Shown: positions 13,310-25,700 of the stretch, piece by piece
Numbering within the stretch: the first letter of the stretch is position 1
Layout of the letters: each line of letters opens with the position of its first letter
DNA from: Ecdyonurus torrentis
Lineage: Eukaryota > Arthropoda > Insecta > Ephemeroptera > Heptageniidae
Length of the DNA stretch: 64,000 bases
Reading direction: 5' to 3'
NCBI GenBank assembly: GCA_949318235.1
Contig: OX439133.1
Location: 21,885,447 to 21,949,446, forward strand
Made by a program: the position numbers and the translations under genes
The notes under the pieces: generated by a model
The model's input: only the letters and a program-made list of their open reading frames with translations
Told to the model about the DNA's origin: nothing
Databases searched by the model: none

Positions 13310-13914
13310 GAAATCAACAAGCACAATTTAATTATTTTTTCAAAAAAAAAAAAAAAAAAAAAAAATACGAGTAATTTTAAATAATAAGTAATAAAGTAAG
13401 CTGTAATTTGTAAGGAGTGATGGCTAATCAAGATGCACCCTTCTCCTTTCTGATTCTATAAAAAGGATCAACATACAAATTTGTGTAGTTTTGATTGAAA
13501 TTGTCACATAATAATAAACAAAAATATATAATTGTAAAATTTCATCCTCACTTCCTTGTCAGGCAACTTGAAAAATCTATATTACTTGAAATATAAACAA
13601 AAATTCTCTCTATAGAATTGAAAGTCAGTAAAGGAGAAAATAGAAAAAATCGTAAACGTCTGCGTTTAATTTAATCGTTTGTATTTAAATCAATAAGTTT
13701 TTGTTTTGTTTTTTGTTTTTTCTCCCGCAGGTTTTTTTAACTTTTGTATGCACGATTTTTAGTATTACGTGCATTCAAAAGTATTTTTGTGGTTATTTAT
13801 AATTGCAAGACTAGTTATATATATATTATATATCTTCATTAGAAATATTTACGGTAATTCTCAATTGATTTAGAAGGCTTAAATAGCTATTTTGAGGACC
13901 TTGCATAGTATAGA

Positions 13915-14061
13915 GTAGCCAGGATTTTACGATCCAGTCTATGTAATTTTAGGGTGGGTAAAGGGTGGAGACAACCCCTTTATGACCATGCTTTTTTCAA
14001 ACCTGATGGGGGTGGGTATCTAGACCCCTCCCCCCACTCTCCTTCATATATACGCCCCTGC
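13915..14061. mobile_element. Truncated MITE of the CAGGGGCGTA type
   Basis: AGCCAGGATTTTACGATCCA at the left and TATATACGCCCCTG at the right match the complete element at 42991-43143, with the same GGTGG and CCCCTCCCCCC interior. The left terminus is eroded. Confidence 0.65.
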
Positions 14062-14214
14062 AAGAGACTTATATGAACTTTTTTTAAGCTCATTATATTG
14101 GGCGCAATCACAGTATAGTATACCTTGGGCACAAGCCTGTTTTTCGATACAGTAACACTTTAAATATATAAATTAAACAGAAGAGGTAGCATTTCTTTTA
14201 AGTGGCATGTGGCG

Positions 14215-14608
14215 TCATCCTATATTGTTTTTGCTTGGCTATATTAACAAAAAATGCAACATAAACATAAAAAAAATGTCTTACCTGTTTCATACTTAAA
14301 TTCTTATTATTTCTTAAATTTCTCATTGAAGGTCTTTGAAATCTTGGTGGTACAACTGGAGGTACATTTTGATTTGCAAAATTTAATACATTTGGTGGTA
14401 AAGATAATGGTCTACCAGTGTTACTATTACGATGGGCAACAGTATAATGTGAAACACTAACTTTTTCTGGCCAATTTCCAATTAATTCACCCTCAATGAA
14501 TGATACTCGACGTTTGATAAGATCATTGTCATTTTTATTTGGAGTATGCACTATTGTTGTTTTATAATCTTGGTTATCGGGGACGATATGTAAACGAATT
14601 CGATACAT
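14215..14608 (-). CDS. Unrecognised small protein, likely two exons
   Basis: Exon 1 is 14285-14608 (108 codons from an ATG at 14608). It ends CAG before a GTAAGA donor. An acceptor TTAATATAG leads to 14238-14215, adding PSKNNIG and a stop, with a 46-nt intron and a 115-aa product. Without splicing the frame stays open to 14198 (136 aa), so splicing is not forced. The protein starts MYRIRLHIVPDNQDYK and contains RRVSFIEGELIGNWPEKVS and a Pro/Asn-rich part (GRPLSLPPNVLNFANQN, VPPVVPPRFQRPS). Its composition is unlike the low-complexity frames around it. I recognise no family. A TTTTTGTAG acceptor at about 14648 suggests a 5'-UTR or coding exon upstream. No signal peptide or membrane segment is seen. 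It could be the first part of a longer gene. Confidence 0.5.
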
Positions 14609-16182
14609 TTTTTTTTTACTTCTAATTATTAAATTTTCATTACAGCTACAAAAACAGTTTCTTTATGTAAACTTATGTAAACTTATGTTTATAAAGCAAA
14701 CTTTTAAACAATTTTTTTTAATAACGTTAATATTTTTAATGTACCCTTATATTTAATTCACAAATAAATATATTAATTCATATTCAGGGACTTCGTCAAA
14801 CTTTAAGTCAACGGAAATTGTTTATCTCTTAGTAAACAATAAAACAAACAAATAGCCAAAAAGAGGGAAGCAAAAGAGTCACTTCAAAAATTATATTTCA
14901 AAATAAATTAAGTTATTTTTGCTACAAAAACACAAATGTCACTTTTTTTAGATACAAAAATTTATTTTAAATAAAACAGACACTTTTTATAACATGCACT
15001 TTTATAGTAAATCGCACAATTTTCTCTTTCAAAAAAATTTGTCGTTACTGTTTTTTTACACACGTGCTTTTAAGAAACAGAATCCAGCGTTGAAATTACT
15101 GATAGAGACAACCTGAACGTACGATGGTTCGTGAGCAACTAAGCTAAGCTAACCAACCTGACTTTCTCGTATAACCAGAGTTTCGCGGTGTTTAAGAAAA
15201 AAGGGGGAGTGGCGTGCTTTATATCAGTCTATACACGACAATAACAAATATTATTGTAAAAATTCATAATCAATAATAAATTATTATAGTACTACCGTAA
15301 ATTATATTTTGATACGGAAAGCAAATCAATATACAAATTTATTTCCTGTGCCCTCAAAATGCCTTAATAATAGAGTTTATTATTATTATGATTATCATTT
15401 ACTGTATTTAAAATATAAAAATACTAAATTTAAGATATTATAAAAATATTAAATCAAGCAGGCTATACTTTTTTTTTTTTTATGGTTTGTTTTCATGGTA
15501 TACATTATTTTCATAAAATTTAAAAATTAATTTCAATCAATACTTTATTTTATTGAGAGTAAATTATATTTTGTTACGGAAAAGATATATAGATACAATG
15601 CAAATTGATTTCCTGTAAGTAAATTAATTTTAAAATATAAGTAAAAATACTAAGATGAATTCGATACTAAAAATTTTTTTGTACCTATACCCTATATCTA
15701 TGAATAAAAAAAAAAATAAAATAAAAAAGACAGTAGTTACTTATTAATTTTTTCAATTAAATTCACATTTATTTCAATTGTAATTACTCGGCGTTCATAG
15801 ATATTAGAGAAGGCATGTTTTTCTAAAGCAATCTTCTCATCATTAAAATGATAATACTTCAATGAAAATTTCATTTTTCCTTTTAGGTTAGAACAATTTT
15901 CAATTTTTTTTTTTTTTTTTTTTTTTTTTCTGATTGAAACATTTTGTAAAATAAACCTTAAAATATTTTAAATGAAGCCATGAGAGACATTTTTATAAAA
16001 TATAATACTATATTACGGTGTATAATTTGATGCACATCTTTGTATTATTGTAATATACTACCTACTATAACGTTGATTTTTTTTATATCATTTGAATAAA
16101 AATGTTTGTGAGTGCCATAGAACCATGATAATATATAAAAGCACCAACAAACTTCTATATATTATTTTTCTTCTTTCTCCTC

Positions 16183-16239
<57 letters not shown>

Positions 16240-18019
16240 GTTTTTTTGTTTTTTAATAGTTTTACCAAAGTATTATGGTTTTACTTGATAATTAATCGCC
16301 ATTGTTTACTTTAATAAATTTACATTTTAATGGTTACGGTATTGTTTAATTATACAAATGAGTTAGGTGTAAGAGTCGGTTAGAAAACCTTGCCCTTTCT
16401 ACAAACACACCAAAGAAATGTATTGTGCCTTTTTTCTTTTTAATATAAAGACAATTATTTATTTATTCATTTATCAGTATTAAAATTTTAGTTGGTAATG
16501 CTTAAGATTTAAAATTTATTTATTTACATAAATATGATCAAATACAATACTAATGCTGCAAAAAAAGTAAATTTATATGAAATTACAAAAAAATGTAAAA
16601 TTATAGTATATTATGAAATTAAAAGCTTAAAAAATAAGAAGTTATAAGAAAAAAAAAAATCTTATACCTGTTTGAATTGTGAAAATTATAGAACCTGTTT
16701 TGGAATATTTTACATAAAGGGACCACTTTTTTTTCTTATCCTTTTATTTCTTTGCGTGTCCTGTGATTTAGCTTTAATTTTACTTACATATAAGGATTAT
16801 ATTTAATACGATTATAATACAAAAATAAACCTTAATAAATTAATAATTTTTTATTTAATTTTAACGTCTGATACCTTGAGGCATTATAAAAAAAGATTCA
16901 AAAAATTGCATGTTACTAAACGTAAATTAAAATAAAATATTTTAAAATATATTATTTAATAATATGGTAAAAAAAAAAATAGGAAGATGGTCAGCATTTA
17001 TATATTTAACATGCAACCCCATCACCCCTTTTCGTAAATAACAACAGTGTTGCGATCAAATGTTTCGTTTGCCAGATTTACTCGTACAGTATTTGAAACA
17101 TTATGAACATTTGAAAAACAGTACGGTTCTTCTACGTATTATAGGGTATTCTATACTTAATAAAAAAATCAAACCTGTATATTTTTTTCTTCTAATAATT
17201 TTGACAATGATAGATTTGTTTTTAATTGTACATTAACTTTAATTATCAATTAATTATGCATTAAGGTTGAAAATTAGGAACAAGTGCTGTAATTCGACTA
17301 TAGTATAAAAGTTGATTTTTTTCCCCCTACTGTGGTTTTTAATTTTTAATTACAGATACAACTAAATATGTGGCATTACAAAAATACGAAATTTGGAATT
17401 ACGAATTTTTGAAATGTTTCTTTCATTAAGCCGCAAATGTTAATTGGCAAAAAATGAAAAATAAAAAAACGCAACGGGTTTATTTCTGGTCTTCTGATAT
17501 TTTTCTCATAAGTTACCATTCTTGACTTTCAAATGACATTTAAAAAAAGTAGCCCGGTCACCTTTGGATTTCAGAGCTACGAGTCTTCTCTAACTATACC
17601 ATATTTAATTTAATTTTACCTCCAATTATGTTTAATTCGATTCACTACTGTTTAATGATAAATTACCGTACGTCAGTCTTTTTTTTTTTTTTTTTTTTTT
17701 TTTTTACTATTAAATTTTTCAATTATTTAGTCATTACGTAATTTGCGTACTTACAAATTAAAAATATAAACTGATGAATCAAGTATTTTGAAGAATTTAA
17801 AATTACTTAATTTTTTGGTTCATTCAATTTCATGCGATGTTTTTGATCTGGATTTTTTTTTTTTTTTTTTTTTTTTTTGAAGGTATTTAATAAAGTTACC
17901 TAATTTATTTTTGTCTATAAAAAAATATAATATTTCTTTTCTATGATCTAAATTAAATAAAACTATCATTGAATACAAAAAAAAAATAATGATTTATTAT
18001 AATTATATATATTTTGAAA
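14609..18019. other. A+T-rich intergenic stretch
   Basis: It separates the two small minus-strand genes. It contains a less A+T-rich patch near 15100-15190 (possible promoter of the gene at 14608), poly(T) near 15907, (CT)n at 16190-16234, and poly(T) at 17681-17705 and 17851-17878. No convincing exon was found. Confidence 0.5.
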
Positions 18020-18645
18020 TCAACAGGTGCAAAGAAACTCATACACCTGTCCGAGTGCGAGGGTGTTTTATTATCAAACCTAATAGTATCATCATTACAA
18101 GTTCAAGTTTTTGGTAATTAAAACCATAATACAAAATTCAAATAAATTCGCAAATAAATTATATTTCTTGAAGACTAATTTAATTAGCATGCATTATTTT
18201 AAAATAAAAATTGTATCATAAAAAATTTTGATCGCGCGCAAATTTTTTATTACTTTTAGCCATCTATGATCGATTCTGTGAACTATTTCAAATGCACATG
18301 GTTTTTCAACCTGTTCAACGGTCCATGTTACATATTTTTCTTTGTTTTCTAAATAAAATCAATGTAATTTTATAATATAACATACTTTTATTGATTTTCG
18401 TATATTGATTAATATTCTGTAATTGAAGTTTACAGTTTATTGACGCGAGATAAACGTTTAAAAAGCAAACTTACCGTGAACTTTTGTGGACGAAGACTTC
18501 GAAGTGAATCTCGACGACGAATTCTCACTTGATAATCATTTAATGAATTTAATCCAAATTTAAAAACATTTTCTTTATTAAATGATGTTGATGGTAAAGA
18601 TGATCGACGTCTTCTTAAAGTTAAAACACTTTTTTTTGGAGCCAT
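18020..18645 (-). CDS. Unrecognised small basic protein with KEN motif
   Basis: Proposed exons on the minus strand are 18645-18475, 18416-18386, 18348-18254 and 18046-18020, giving 107 aa. Exon 1 (57 codons) is the firm part. It starts MAPKKSVLTLRRRRSSLPST, contains NKEN at residues 23-26 and a basic RIRRRDSLRSLRPQK stretch, and ends ACG before GTAAGT. Exon 3 encodes KYVTWTVEQVEKPCAFEIVH, RIDHRWLK. A 31-nt exon 2 is needed to match phase. The intron after it would be only 37 nt, so this join is uncertain. The last exon (VYEFLCTC, stop) is also tentative. KEN is a known APC/C degron, which would fit a cell-cycle protein, but I assign no function. The start is 386 bp from the divergent PINX1 start. 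Confidence 0.5.
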
Positions 18646-19031
18646 TTCGTTAACAAAAATAATACGCCTACACTTTCGCGGAATCGCGGTACACAAATTT
18701 TTTTCAACTACAGGTTGCTCATTGCTGCCAACACAATTTAAAATAATAAAAATTCAAATTTTCAGTACAACTTTTACATTTATTTATTAAAATTGCATAC
18801 ATTTTAACATTTATTGATTTTAATTAAACTGTTTTGCATTTTAAAGCAATTTAAGTGCATCTAGATGATATTTTAAATTTGTATACACTTTATTATGTTG
18901 GTTAACAAAAATAACAGCTGTCAAAAATTTTGTTCACGTGGTTCGGAACTTTTTCAATATTTTTTCTTGTTTTTCTTTAAATTTTATGTAATTTTCTAGT
19001 TAAAAATTGTAATAATCATAAAGTATTTAAT
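18646..19031. promoter_or_regulatory. Divergent promoter region between the KEN-motif gene and PINX1
   Basis: 386 bp separate the two ATG codons pointing away from each other, so both promoters should lie here. The stretch includes a CACGTG E-box near 18935 and GC-richer patches near 18670 and 18940. No clear TATA box placement was established. Confidence 0.55.
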
Positions 19032-22000
19032 ATGAGTATGCTTGCAGAAAGGCGTACAAAAGTAAATTACATTTTAAATCCACGAAAAACAGTATGGGAA
19101 GCCGGTATGTTCGTATGTTATGTCATTACCCTCCTTACGTTACAAACTAACCATTTTTAGTTGAGCTGCCTTTTTTTCCCTACATTATCAAACACTGTCA
19201 ATATTGAATATATATTTAACATAGCTCCTGTAAAGGTTTTTTTTTTACGTAATATTTATTTATATATGCATACATATTTTTAATTTCAGAGGAGAACAAC
19301 TTCGGTCGCAAACTAATGGAAAAGATGGGTTGGTCTGCAGGCAAAGGTTTAGGAAAAACTGAACAAGGAATCAAACAAAGCATCAAAGTGAAATACAAGA
19401 ATGATAGCAAAGGTTTGTAAACCAAAGAAACCAAAATTTCAAATACTGAGTTGCATGGTGAGAGACCAATAATATTTTTGTATCATACATACATACATAT
19501 TGGGCTCTCAGTTCAAAACAATTTACATAACATACATGCATATGTCCAGCTGACGGATATTATTAGTATCCTATTACTGGCCCATTTATTCTCCTTAAAA
19601 AGCCTATGATAGCAGTTTTTCTTAGCGCAGTGATAAAGTTTGGATCGTGCTAGCTTTATGCACGCTATCGCAGAAGCAGAGCATAAGTGCTATAAGAATA
19701 GACCTCTGTCCTAAGCTTAACATATACGGTAAGAGCTATTGTAGATATTTACATATTAGTTATTGAGGTATGTAAATAAACTTGCAGTTGGGTATGCATG
19801 ATATTGATAATTATTTAAATAAAAGATTGATGAAACCAGCAAGGGCCTTACGATTTTGACAATGGTCATACATAGTTTTGTGAAAATCTTGCTAGCACAG
19901 ATAAATGGAATACAGTCAACAAAGGTGACTTTAATCATACAATAATTCTCATTTTAAAAATTTGAGATGATATTAGGTTCAAGAACAACATTTTCACTAC
20001 AGTCAACCAGGGTGAAATTGAAATCAAATCACAGACCACTTTCAAAGTACTCTGTGTGTCTAGTGTAGTGAGATAGGGAAAAGTGAAAGCTTGCACATGA
20101 TTGGTGTTCACGTTTCACCCCAGTTGACTTTATTTTATGTTATTAGTCGGGACTTGATTAAATAATACAATCAGAACTTAACAAGTTCTCAGTTCACTTT
20201 TACTCTCACGTTCGTCTAAAGCCATCTTGTCACGTGAGCCATTCTGATTGGTTACCTCTGATTTAATATCACAATACAGTACATAATAAAGAAACTATTG
20301 ACTAATAAAATAAAGAAGCAACTGTTTTGAGGTTCATTTGGATCACATCCATGTCCTTTTCAAGATACTGCGCATGTGTAGTATGGTAAAGCGGGTGTGA
20401 TCGAAACTGCCTCAAAACTTTGCTTCTCTATTAGTCAATACAGTAGTAATCTTCAAATCTGTATAATGAGGCCCCATGATAGATAATTGAGTAATCAAAG
20501 CCACCTTGATTGACTGTGTATGTGTGAGTGCCTTTGTCTTGATAGGTTCAAACAGAAATTGAAGAAAAGTCAGCAGATATACAAAATATTTTATAGATAA
20601 AATAGCAGTAGTTGCAAGGTTTGGACTGGCAATATGAGTTAGTCCATGATAGTTTAGAGGCTGCTTGGGCTCCTAAAAGGGGCATAACCAGAGTGTTACA
20701 TTCCCTAGAGGGTGTTACACCCCTCTTGAGGACGAGGTCCCTTGAGTGTCAGTCCGACCCTGGCAGTTTTATTTTTTGCTACTCCATCCTAGTCCTAGCA
20801 CTTTTTTTTGTTTTTTTTTTTGTTTTTTAATATTAGGCCTATTTATTATTATTATTATTTACATCAATAACTGTTGATATTTATGTATGCTACAATAATT
20901 GTTATGAATTAATATGAATATTTGTTTAGGTATGGGATTTGCTGGACCAGTAGATGATCCAGTATTACATCAAGATGAATTTTCACAACTACTAGCAGAT
21001 CTTAACCAATCACCAGATGTCACTTCTCTACCAGCAACCAATCAAGTTTCTTCTCTGGAGAAAAGATCAGAAGCTTCAAGGAAACGAGTTCAGTAAGTTG
21101 AAAACACAAAACATAAAACATAAGCAGTAACTATCAACACATAAGCTAAGGAAAATTATGTGATATGTCATGTCATAAGCATAAGTTTAGAGATACAGTA
21201 TACAATAATAAAAAAGGGGGTTGGAAGAGCATATACTGTAGATTTAAAAAATGTGGAAAAGGAGATTACTGAAGGTCGCCTTGTGAAAACAAAAATAATT
21301 CCAACTTGTGTTTAGAAATTAAAAATGTATGACAAAAAATAAAGGGGAGGGGGACATTTGGTATACTACTCGCATTTTTTTCCACCAAGTTTTAGTTTTA
21401 TTTATTTATTTATTTTTTGTAACTTTATTAAGTTTTTATTATTAGTACCCTTCTATTTTCTAAATACAGTCATATTTTTATAAGTAAAGTACTGTGGTTG
21501 TTGTTGTTGTTTTAAGTCTGTTTAGTAAACTTTTAATTTTGTGAAAAGCACAGTTTGGTCCTCAGAAGACCTTTATATAAGAGGCAATGTTACAGCTCTC
21601 AATTTTGTGAAAAGGCTAACTTTGGGTGAATGTACTTGTGATTTCATAAAGTCAAAAGTTTACTGTATAACATTCAGAGCTCTTAATATTTTTTTTAATC
21701 AACCATTCCGGTCCCTTGCCATAACAAATTGAACTAACAACTAATCAACTTTCTATTTTCAGCTACAAGAAATTCACCCGAGGTAAAGATTTAAGTCGAT
21801 ACTCTCAGAAAGATCTTGAATGTATCATTGGATCAGTTGCTTTGAATAAAGAGAAGAAAAATAAAAGAAAAGGTGAAGCACAAAATGAAGAAACAGAGGG
21901 AGAAAAAGACAGATTTGGAGTTGAAACAACGAATGGAGGATTAATGGGAGATTACTTTCAAGAAAAAATGAAAGCTAAAAAAATTAGCCTTCCATCTCCA

Positions 22001-22300
22001 ACAGTACCAAATAATAAAAATAAAAAGAGTAAGAAAAATTTCCCTATGGTTGATGATATATTTGAGAAAGATAATAGTGATTATGATCCATTAGCTCTAT
22101 TTAAAAGTAGAGTTAAAAGTAAAGCTGAAGGTGATTTAGTAGAACCTCAAAAAAAGAAACCAAAAATTATAGAGGAAGAAGAAGAAGAAGTGTTGGTTAA
22201 AGTTAAAAAATCAAAGAAAAATAAAACTGAAATTGTTGAAGAGGTCGAAGAAAATATAAAAAAGAGTAAAAAATCTAAACACAAGAAAAGTAAAAAGTAA
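19032..22300 (+). CDS. PINX1: PINX1 homologue (G-patch telomerase inhibitor / ribosome biogenesis factor)
   Basis: Coding exons 19032-19104, 19290-19412, 20930-21092 and 21763-22300 join in frame (phases 1, 1, 2) to 298 aa. The N-terminus MSMLAERR is the family signature. The G-patch runs from about residue 25 (ENNFGRKLMEKMGWSAGKGL, then GKTEQG) to about 70. DEFSQLLADLN and HYKKFTRGKDLSRYSQKDLE match the conserved middle block, and GDYFQEKMKAKK precedes a Lys/Glu-rich nucleolar-type tail ending in KSKHKKSKK. PINX1 proteins act in the nucleolus, stimulate the DEAH helicase in rRNA maturation and in vertebrates bind TERF1 and telomerase. Length is somewhat shorter than the human protein (328 aa). 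Intron 2 (1.5 kb) is filled with MITEs. An AATAAA lies at 22587, 290 bp after the stop. Confidence 0.93.
19592..19740. repeat. Repeat family F, copy 1 (in PINX1 intron 2)
   Basis: AAAGCCTATGATAGCAG, CTTAGCGCAGTGATAAAGTT, GCTAGCTTTATGCACGC and GCTTAAC recur at 52883-53010. Part of the block is self-complementary (ATAAAGTTTGGA / GCTAGCTTTAT). Confidence 0.6.
19912..20517. mobile_element. Nested MITEs with ACAGTCAAC ends in PINX1 intron 2
   Basis: An outer pair (ACAGTCAACAAAGGTGAC at 19912 and its inverted counterpart ending at 20517) encloses an inner pair (ACAGTCAACCAGGGTGAA at about 20002 and TTCACCCCAGTTGACTTT at about 20128) and a separate hairpin at 20297-20440. The end motif is shared with the element at 3352. 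Confidence 0.6.
20297..20440. repeat. Hairpin with central NRF1-like motif, copy 1
   Basis: The arms match over about 65 nt (ATTGACTAATA, AAGAAGCAA and TTTTGAGG on the left; their complements on the right). The loop region reads TACTGCGCATGTGTA at 20366-20380. Two other hairpins, at 47294 and 62903, share the loop motif. Confidence 0.7.
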
Positions 22301-22586
22301 ATTTGTAACTTATACAATATTTAGGATTAAGGGACAGAAAGCATCACTATTAAAATGTAAAGGGTAGTGAAAACCAGCAATACTTAAGTGAATAGATGTC
22401 CTGTATCTTGGTTCAAAGTATCCCTAACTTGTAGATTTTTTTAGATAACTCTTATAAACTTGCAGTTTCCTTTTTTTTTTGGTGGACATTATTTTGATTT
22501 TTTTTTTTTTTTTTTTTTTAGCATGATTTGCTGTGTGTGTATTAAAGATTTGTTGATTTTTTTTTATTTATATTATGTAATTTTAA

Positions 22587-22592
22587 AATAAA
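22587..22592 (+). terminator. Polyadenylation signal of PINX1
   Basis: AATAAA lies 287 nt after the PINX1 stop codon and before the retrotransposon. It is the first good signal after the coding region. Confidence 0.55.
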
Positions 22593-22731
22593 TTTACTTG
22601 AAAGAAACTTGTTATTACACTGTACTTTCATATTATTTGTACCCTTTTTACTCCAACATTTAAATTTATTGTTATATTTTGATAATTTTTTCCTATGAGT
22701 TTCAGAACGTCGGCGCAATTCAAATTTTATA

Positions 22732-25700
22732 CATACATACATACATACATATCATGACGCTATAAATCCCTTTCGGGGTAAGCCAACAACACAGATGTTT
22801 TATCCTGACCCAGTGATAGACCTCCACAACTTCCTATCCTGACATACTTCACTTGCTTCCGCCAGTCTCATACCTTGTTTCATACATTTCCTTTTGCATT
22901 TCATACTGCGTACATTCTTATTTTTCAAACATCTTCCAACCACCTCAGACCATGATGTTTTAGGCCTGCCTCTATCTCTCCTTCCATCCACTCTACTATG
23001 AAATACCTGCTTTGCTATTCTTTCATCACCCATTCTCTCAACATGACCAAACCACCGTAATACACTGTTCTCATACTTCTCAGTTACAGTTTCTTTTACT
23101 CCACATTTCTCCAACACCCAAGTATTCCTTACCCTATCTAATCTTGTTTTACCACACATACTTCTGAGAAAACTCATACCAACAGCATTCACCCTACTCA
23201 TATGCCTACTCTGACATACCCATGATTCAGAACCATATAAGATAGTTGGGAGTAAGACAGAATTGTACACTGTAAGTTTTGCTTTGTTTGATAAAGCATC
23301 ACTCTTGGCCAATCCTGCCATGCTGCCAACTACTTTCCTACCTGCCGCCACTCTCCTCTCAATCTCCCCATCTATACTTCCATTCTCTTGATATAATCTT
23401 CCCAAATATACAAACTCTTTCACTCTTTCCAGCTTTTCTCCATTCAGTGTGAATTCATTTCCATCATCATTTTCTCCACCAAATACCATTACTTTAGTTT
23501 TCCCAACATTTATTCTCAGATCCATTTGTTCTGTGCTTTCTTCCAACCTATCAATCATCTCTTGCAATTCTTCCTCACTCTCAGCCACCATCAACGCATC
23601 ATCAGCGTACAACAACATCCACACCATTAACAAACCTACGTTTACTCCACTTCCATACTTTTCAGCCAACTTTATACATTTATCCATGAAAATATTGAAT
23701 AACCACGGCGACATCACACATCCTTGCCTAACGCCTCTACCCACTTTAAACCACTCACTCAACTTTCCGTTTACTCTCACACATGCCTTACTACCTGCAT
23801 ACATGGCTTTCACACCCTCAAGTAACTTCCCTCTCACCCCATATTCATCTAATACACTCCACATCATACTTCTGTTCACTCGATCATATGCTTTCTCTAG
23901 ATCTACAAACACAGCAAATACTTTCTTTCTTGCGTCCATACATTTCTCAATCAACTGCTGCACAGTGAAAATCTGATCAGTGCAGCCCCTGCCGGGCATA
24001 AAACCACATTGCACTTCTGAGATATGACCCTGTGTAACCTTTTGCACCTTATCAATCACCATCCCTCCGTACATTTTACCAGGTATACTTAACAAACTAA
24101 TTCCACGATGATTTTTACAGTCATACTTATCCCCTTTCCCCTTATATAACGGAACAATCACAGCACATACCCAGTCTTCAGGTACTCTACCACATTTGTA
24201 ACACATATTAAATAACTGTAACATTTTTACTTCCAGAGACGCTCCTCCATACTTTACCATTTCACTTGTTACTCCATCTACTCCAGCTGCCTTGCCATTT
24301 TTTAACTTTTTTACAGTATTCTTTAAATCATTCAATCGAAACTCAATCATCTCCTCATTTACTCCGTTTGATTCATTCTCCTTTTCCTCCTCCATTCTTT
24401 CTTCCCTTTCCCCTCCATCCAAAAACAGATTCATAAAATACTTTCGCCAACATTCTCTCCCCTTCTCTTCATCCCACACAATTTCTCCTTTTTCATTCTT
24501 TACTCCGCCTGCACTTTTACTATTACTTCCTTTTCTCACTTGATTCACCATCTTCCAGTACATTTTTCTATTACCCATAAATTCACTTTGCATTTTCTCT
24601 TCAAATTCTCTCCTTGCATTCAACTTACTCTCTAGCACACTCTTTTTTGCATTCATTCTTTTCTTTTTATACACTATAAATAACTCCTTTTTTTCTAATT
24701 CATTTTTTGCATCAATCATCTTCAAATATGCTCTCTTTTTCTCCTCAATAGCCTCTCGTACCTCATCATTCCACCATGCATCCCCAGCTATACGACCAAC
24801 CACAGCCTCACCACATACTTTCCTTGCAGTCTCCACACATGCTTCTTTAATTACCTTATACCCCCATTCAACATCATAGTCAGTCATAACCTTTTTCTCC
24901 CACTCTTTTGTTACCAGAAATAACCTCTCGTTCATCCCCTTTGTATACATCCTTCTCTCCTCCACCTCCTGTAATTTTTCCACTTTTATTCTCTTTTGTA
25001 CCACTTTTACCTTCTTATGCTCAATCCATTTATTTCCTAGATCTACTCTAGACACAACCAAAAAATGATCTGTACCACATTCACTTCCTCTACACACTCT
25101 TGTATCTTTCACCTTTCCTTTCAGTCTGTTATCATACAGAATTAAGTCAATCATACTTTTCTGCTCATTGCGCACCCATGTATACTCATGTATTCTTTTA
25201 TGCTTAAACCATGTATTCGATACAAACAACTCATGTTCCACACAGAAATTTACGATACTTTCACCATTACCATTCACTCTAGAGTCACCAAATCTACCAA
25301 CCACATCTTCCAATCCACTTCTTTTCCTACCCACCCAACCATTCATATCTCCTAACACAATAATTCGCTCTCCCTTTTCACATTCACTTAGGACAGTACT
25401 CAACTGCCTCCAAAACTCATCCTTTACATCATCATCCTCTCCATCCACTGGTGCATAACATACCACAAACACAACCCTAGTAATACCCACTTTCATTCTC
25501 ATCCACATCAACCTTGGGGACACACATTCATAATTTCTCATCATACTTTTTACTCTGTTACTTAAAATTATCCCAACCCCTTGACTTCCATGCTCATCTG
25601 AACCCACCCCAGACCATAATGCTAAAAACCCGTCATCCATTCCACTCACATCCTTCTCTCTACCACTACCAAGTGCACGAATATTACTCACATCTTTCCC

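Noticed and set aside
17533..17585. Possible short minus-strand exon ending AAATCCAAAG before GTGACC
   Set aside because: No pyrimidine tract before the acceptor, and it is not needed for any gene.
18015..18061. Alternative minus-strand exon reading FDNKTPSHSDRCMSFF
   Set aside because: It needs an incoming phase that the preceding exon's only donor cannot supply; kept only as an alternative to the tentative last exon.
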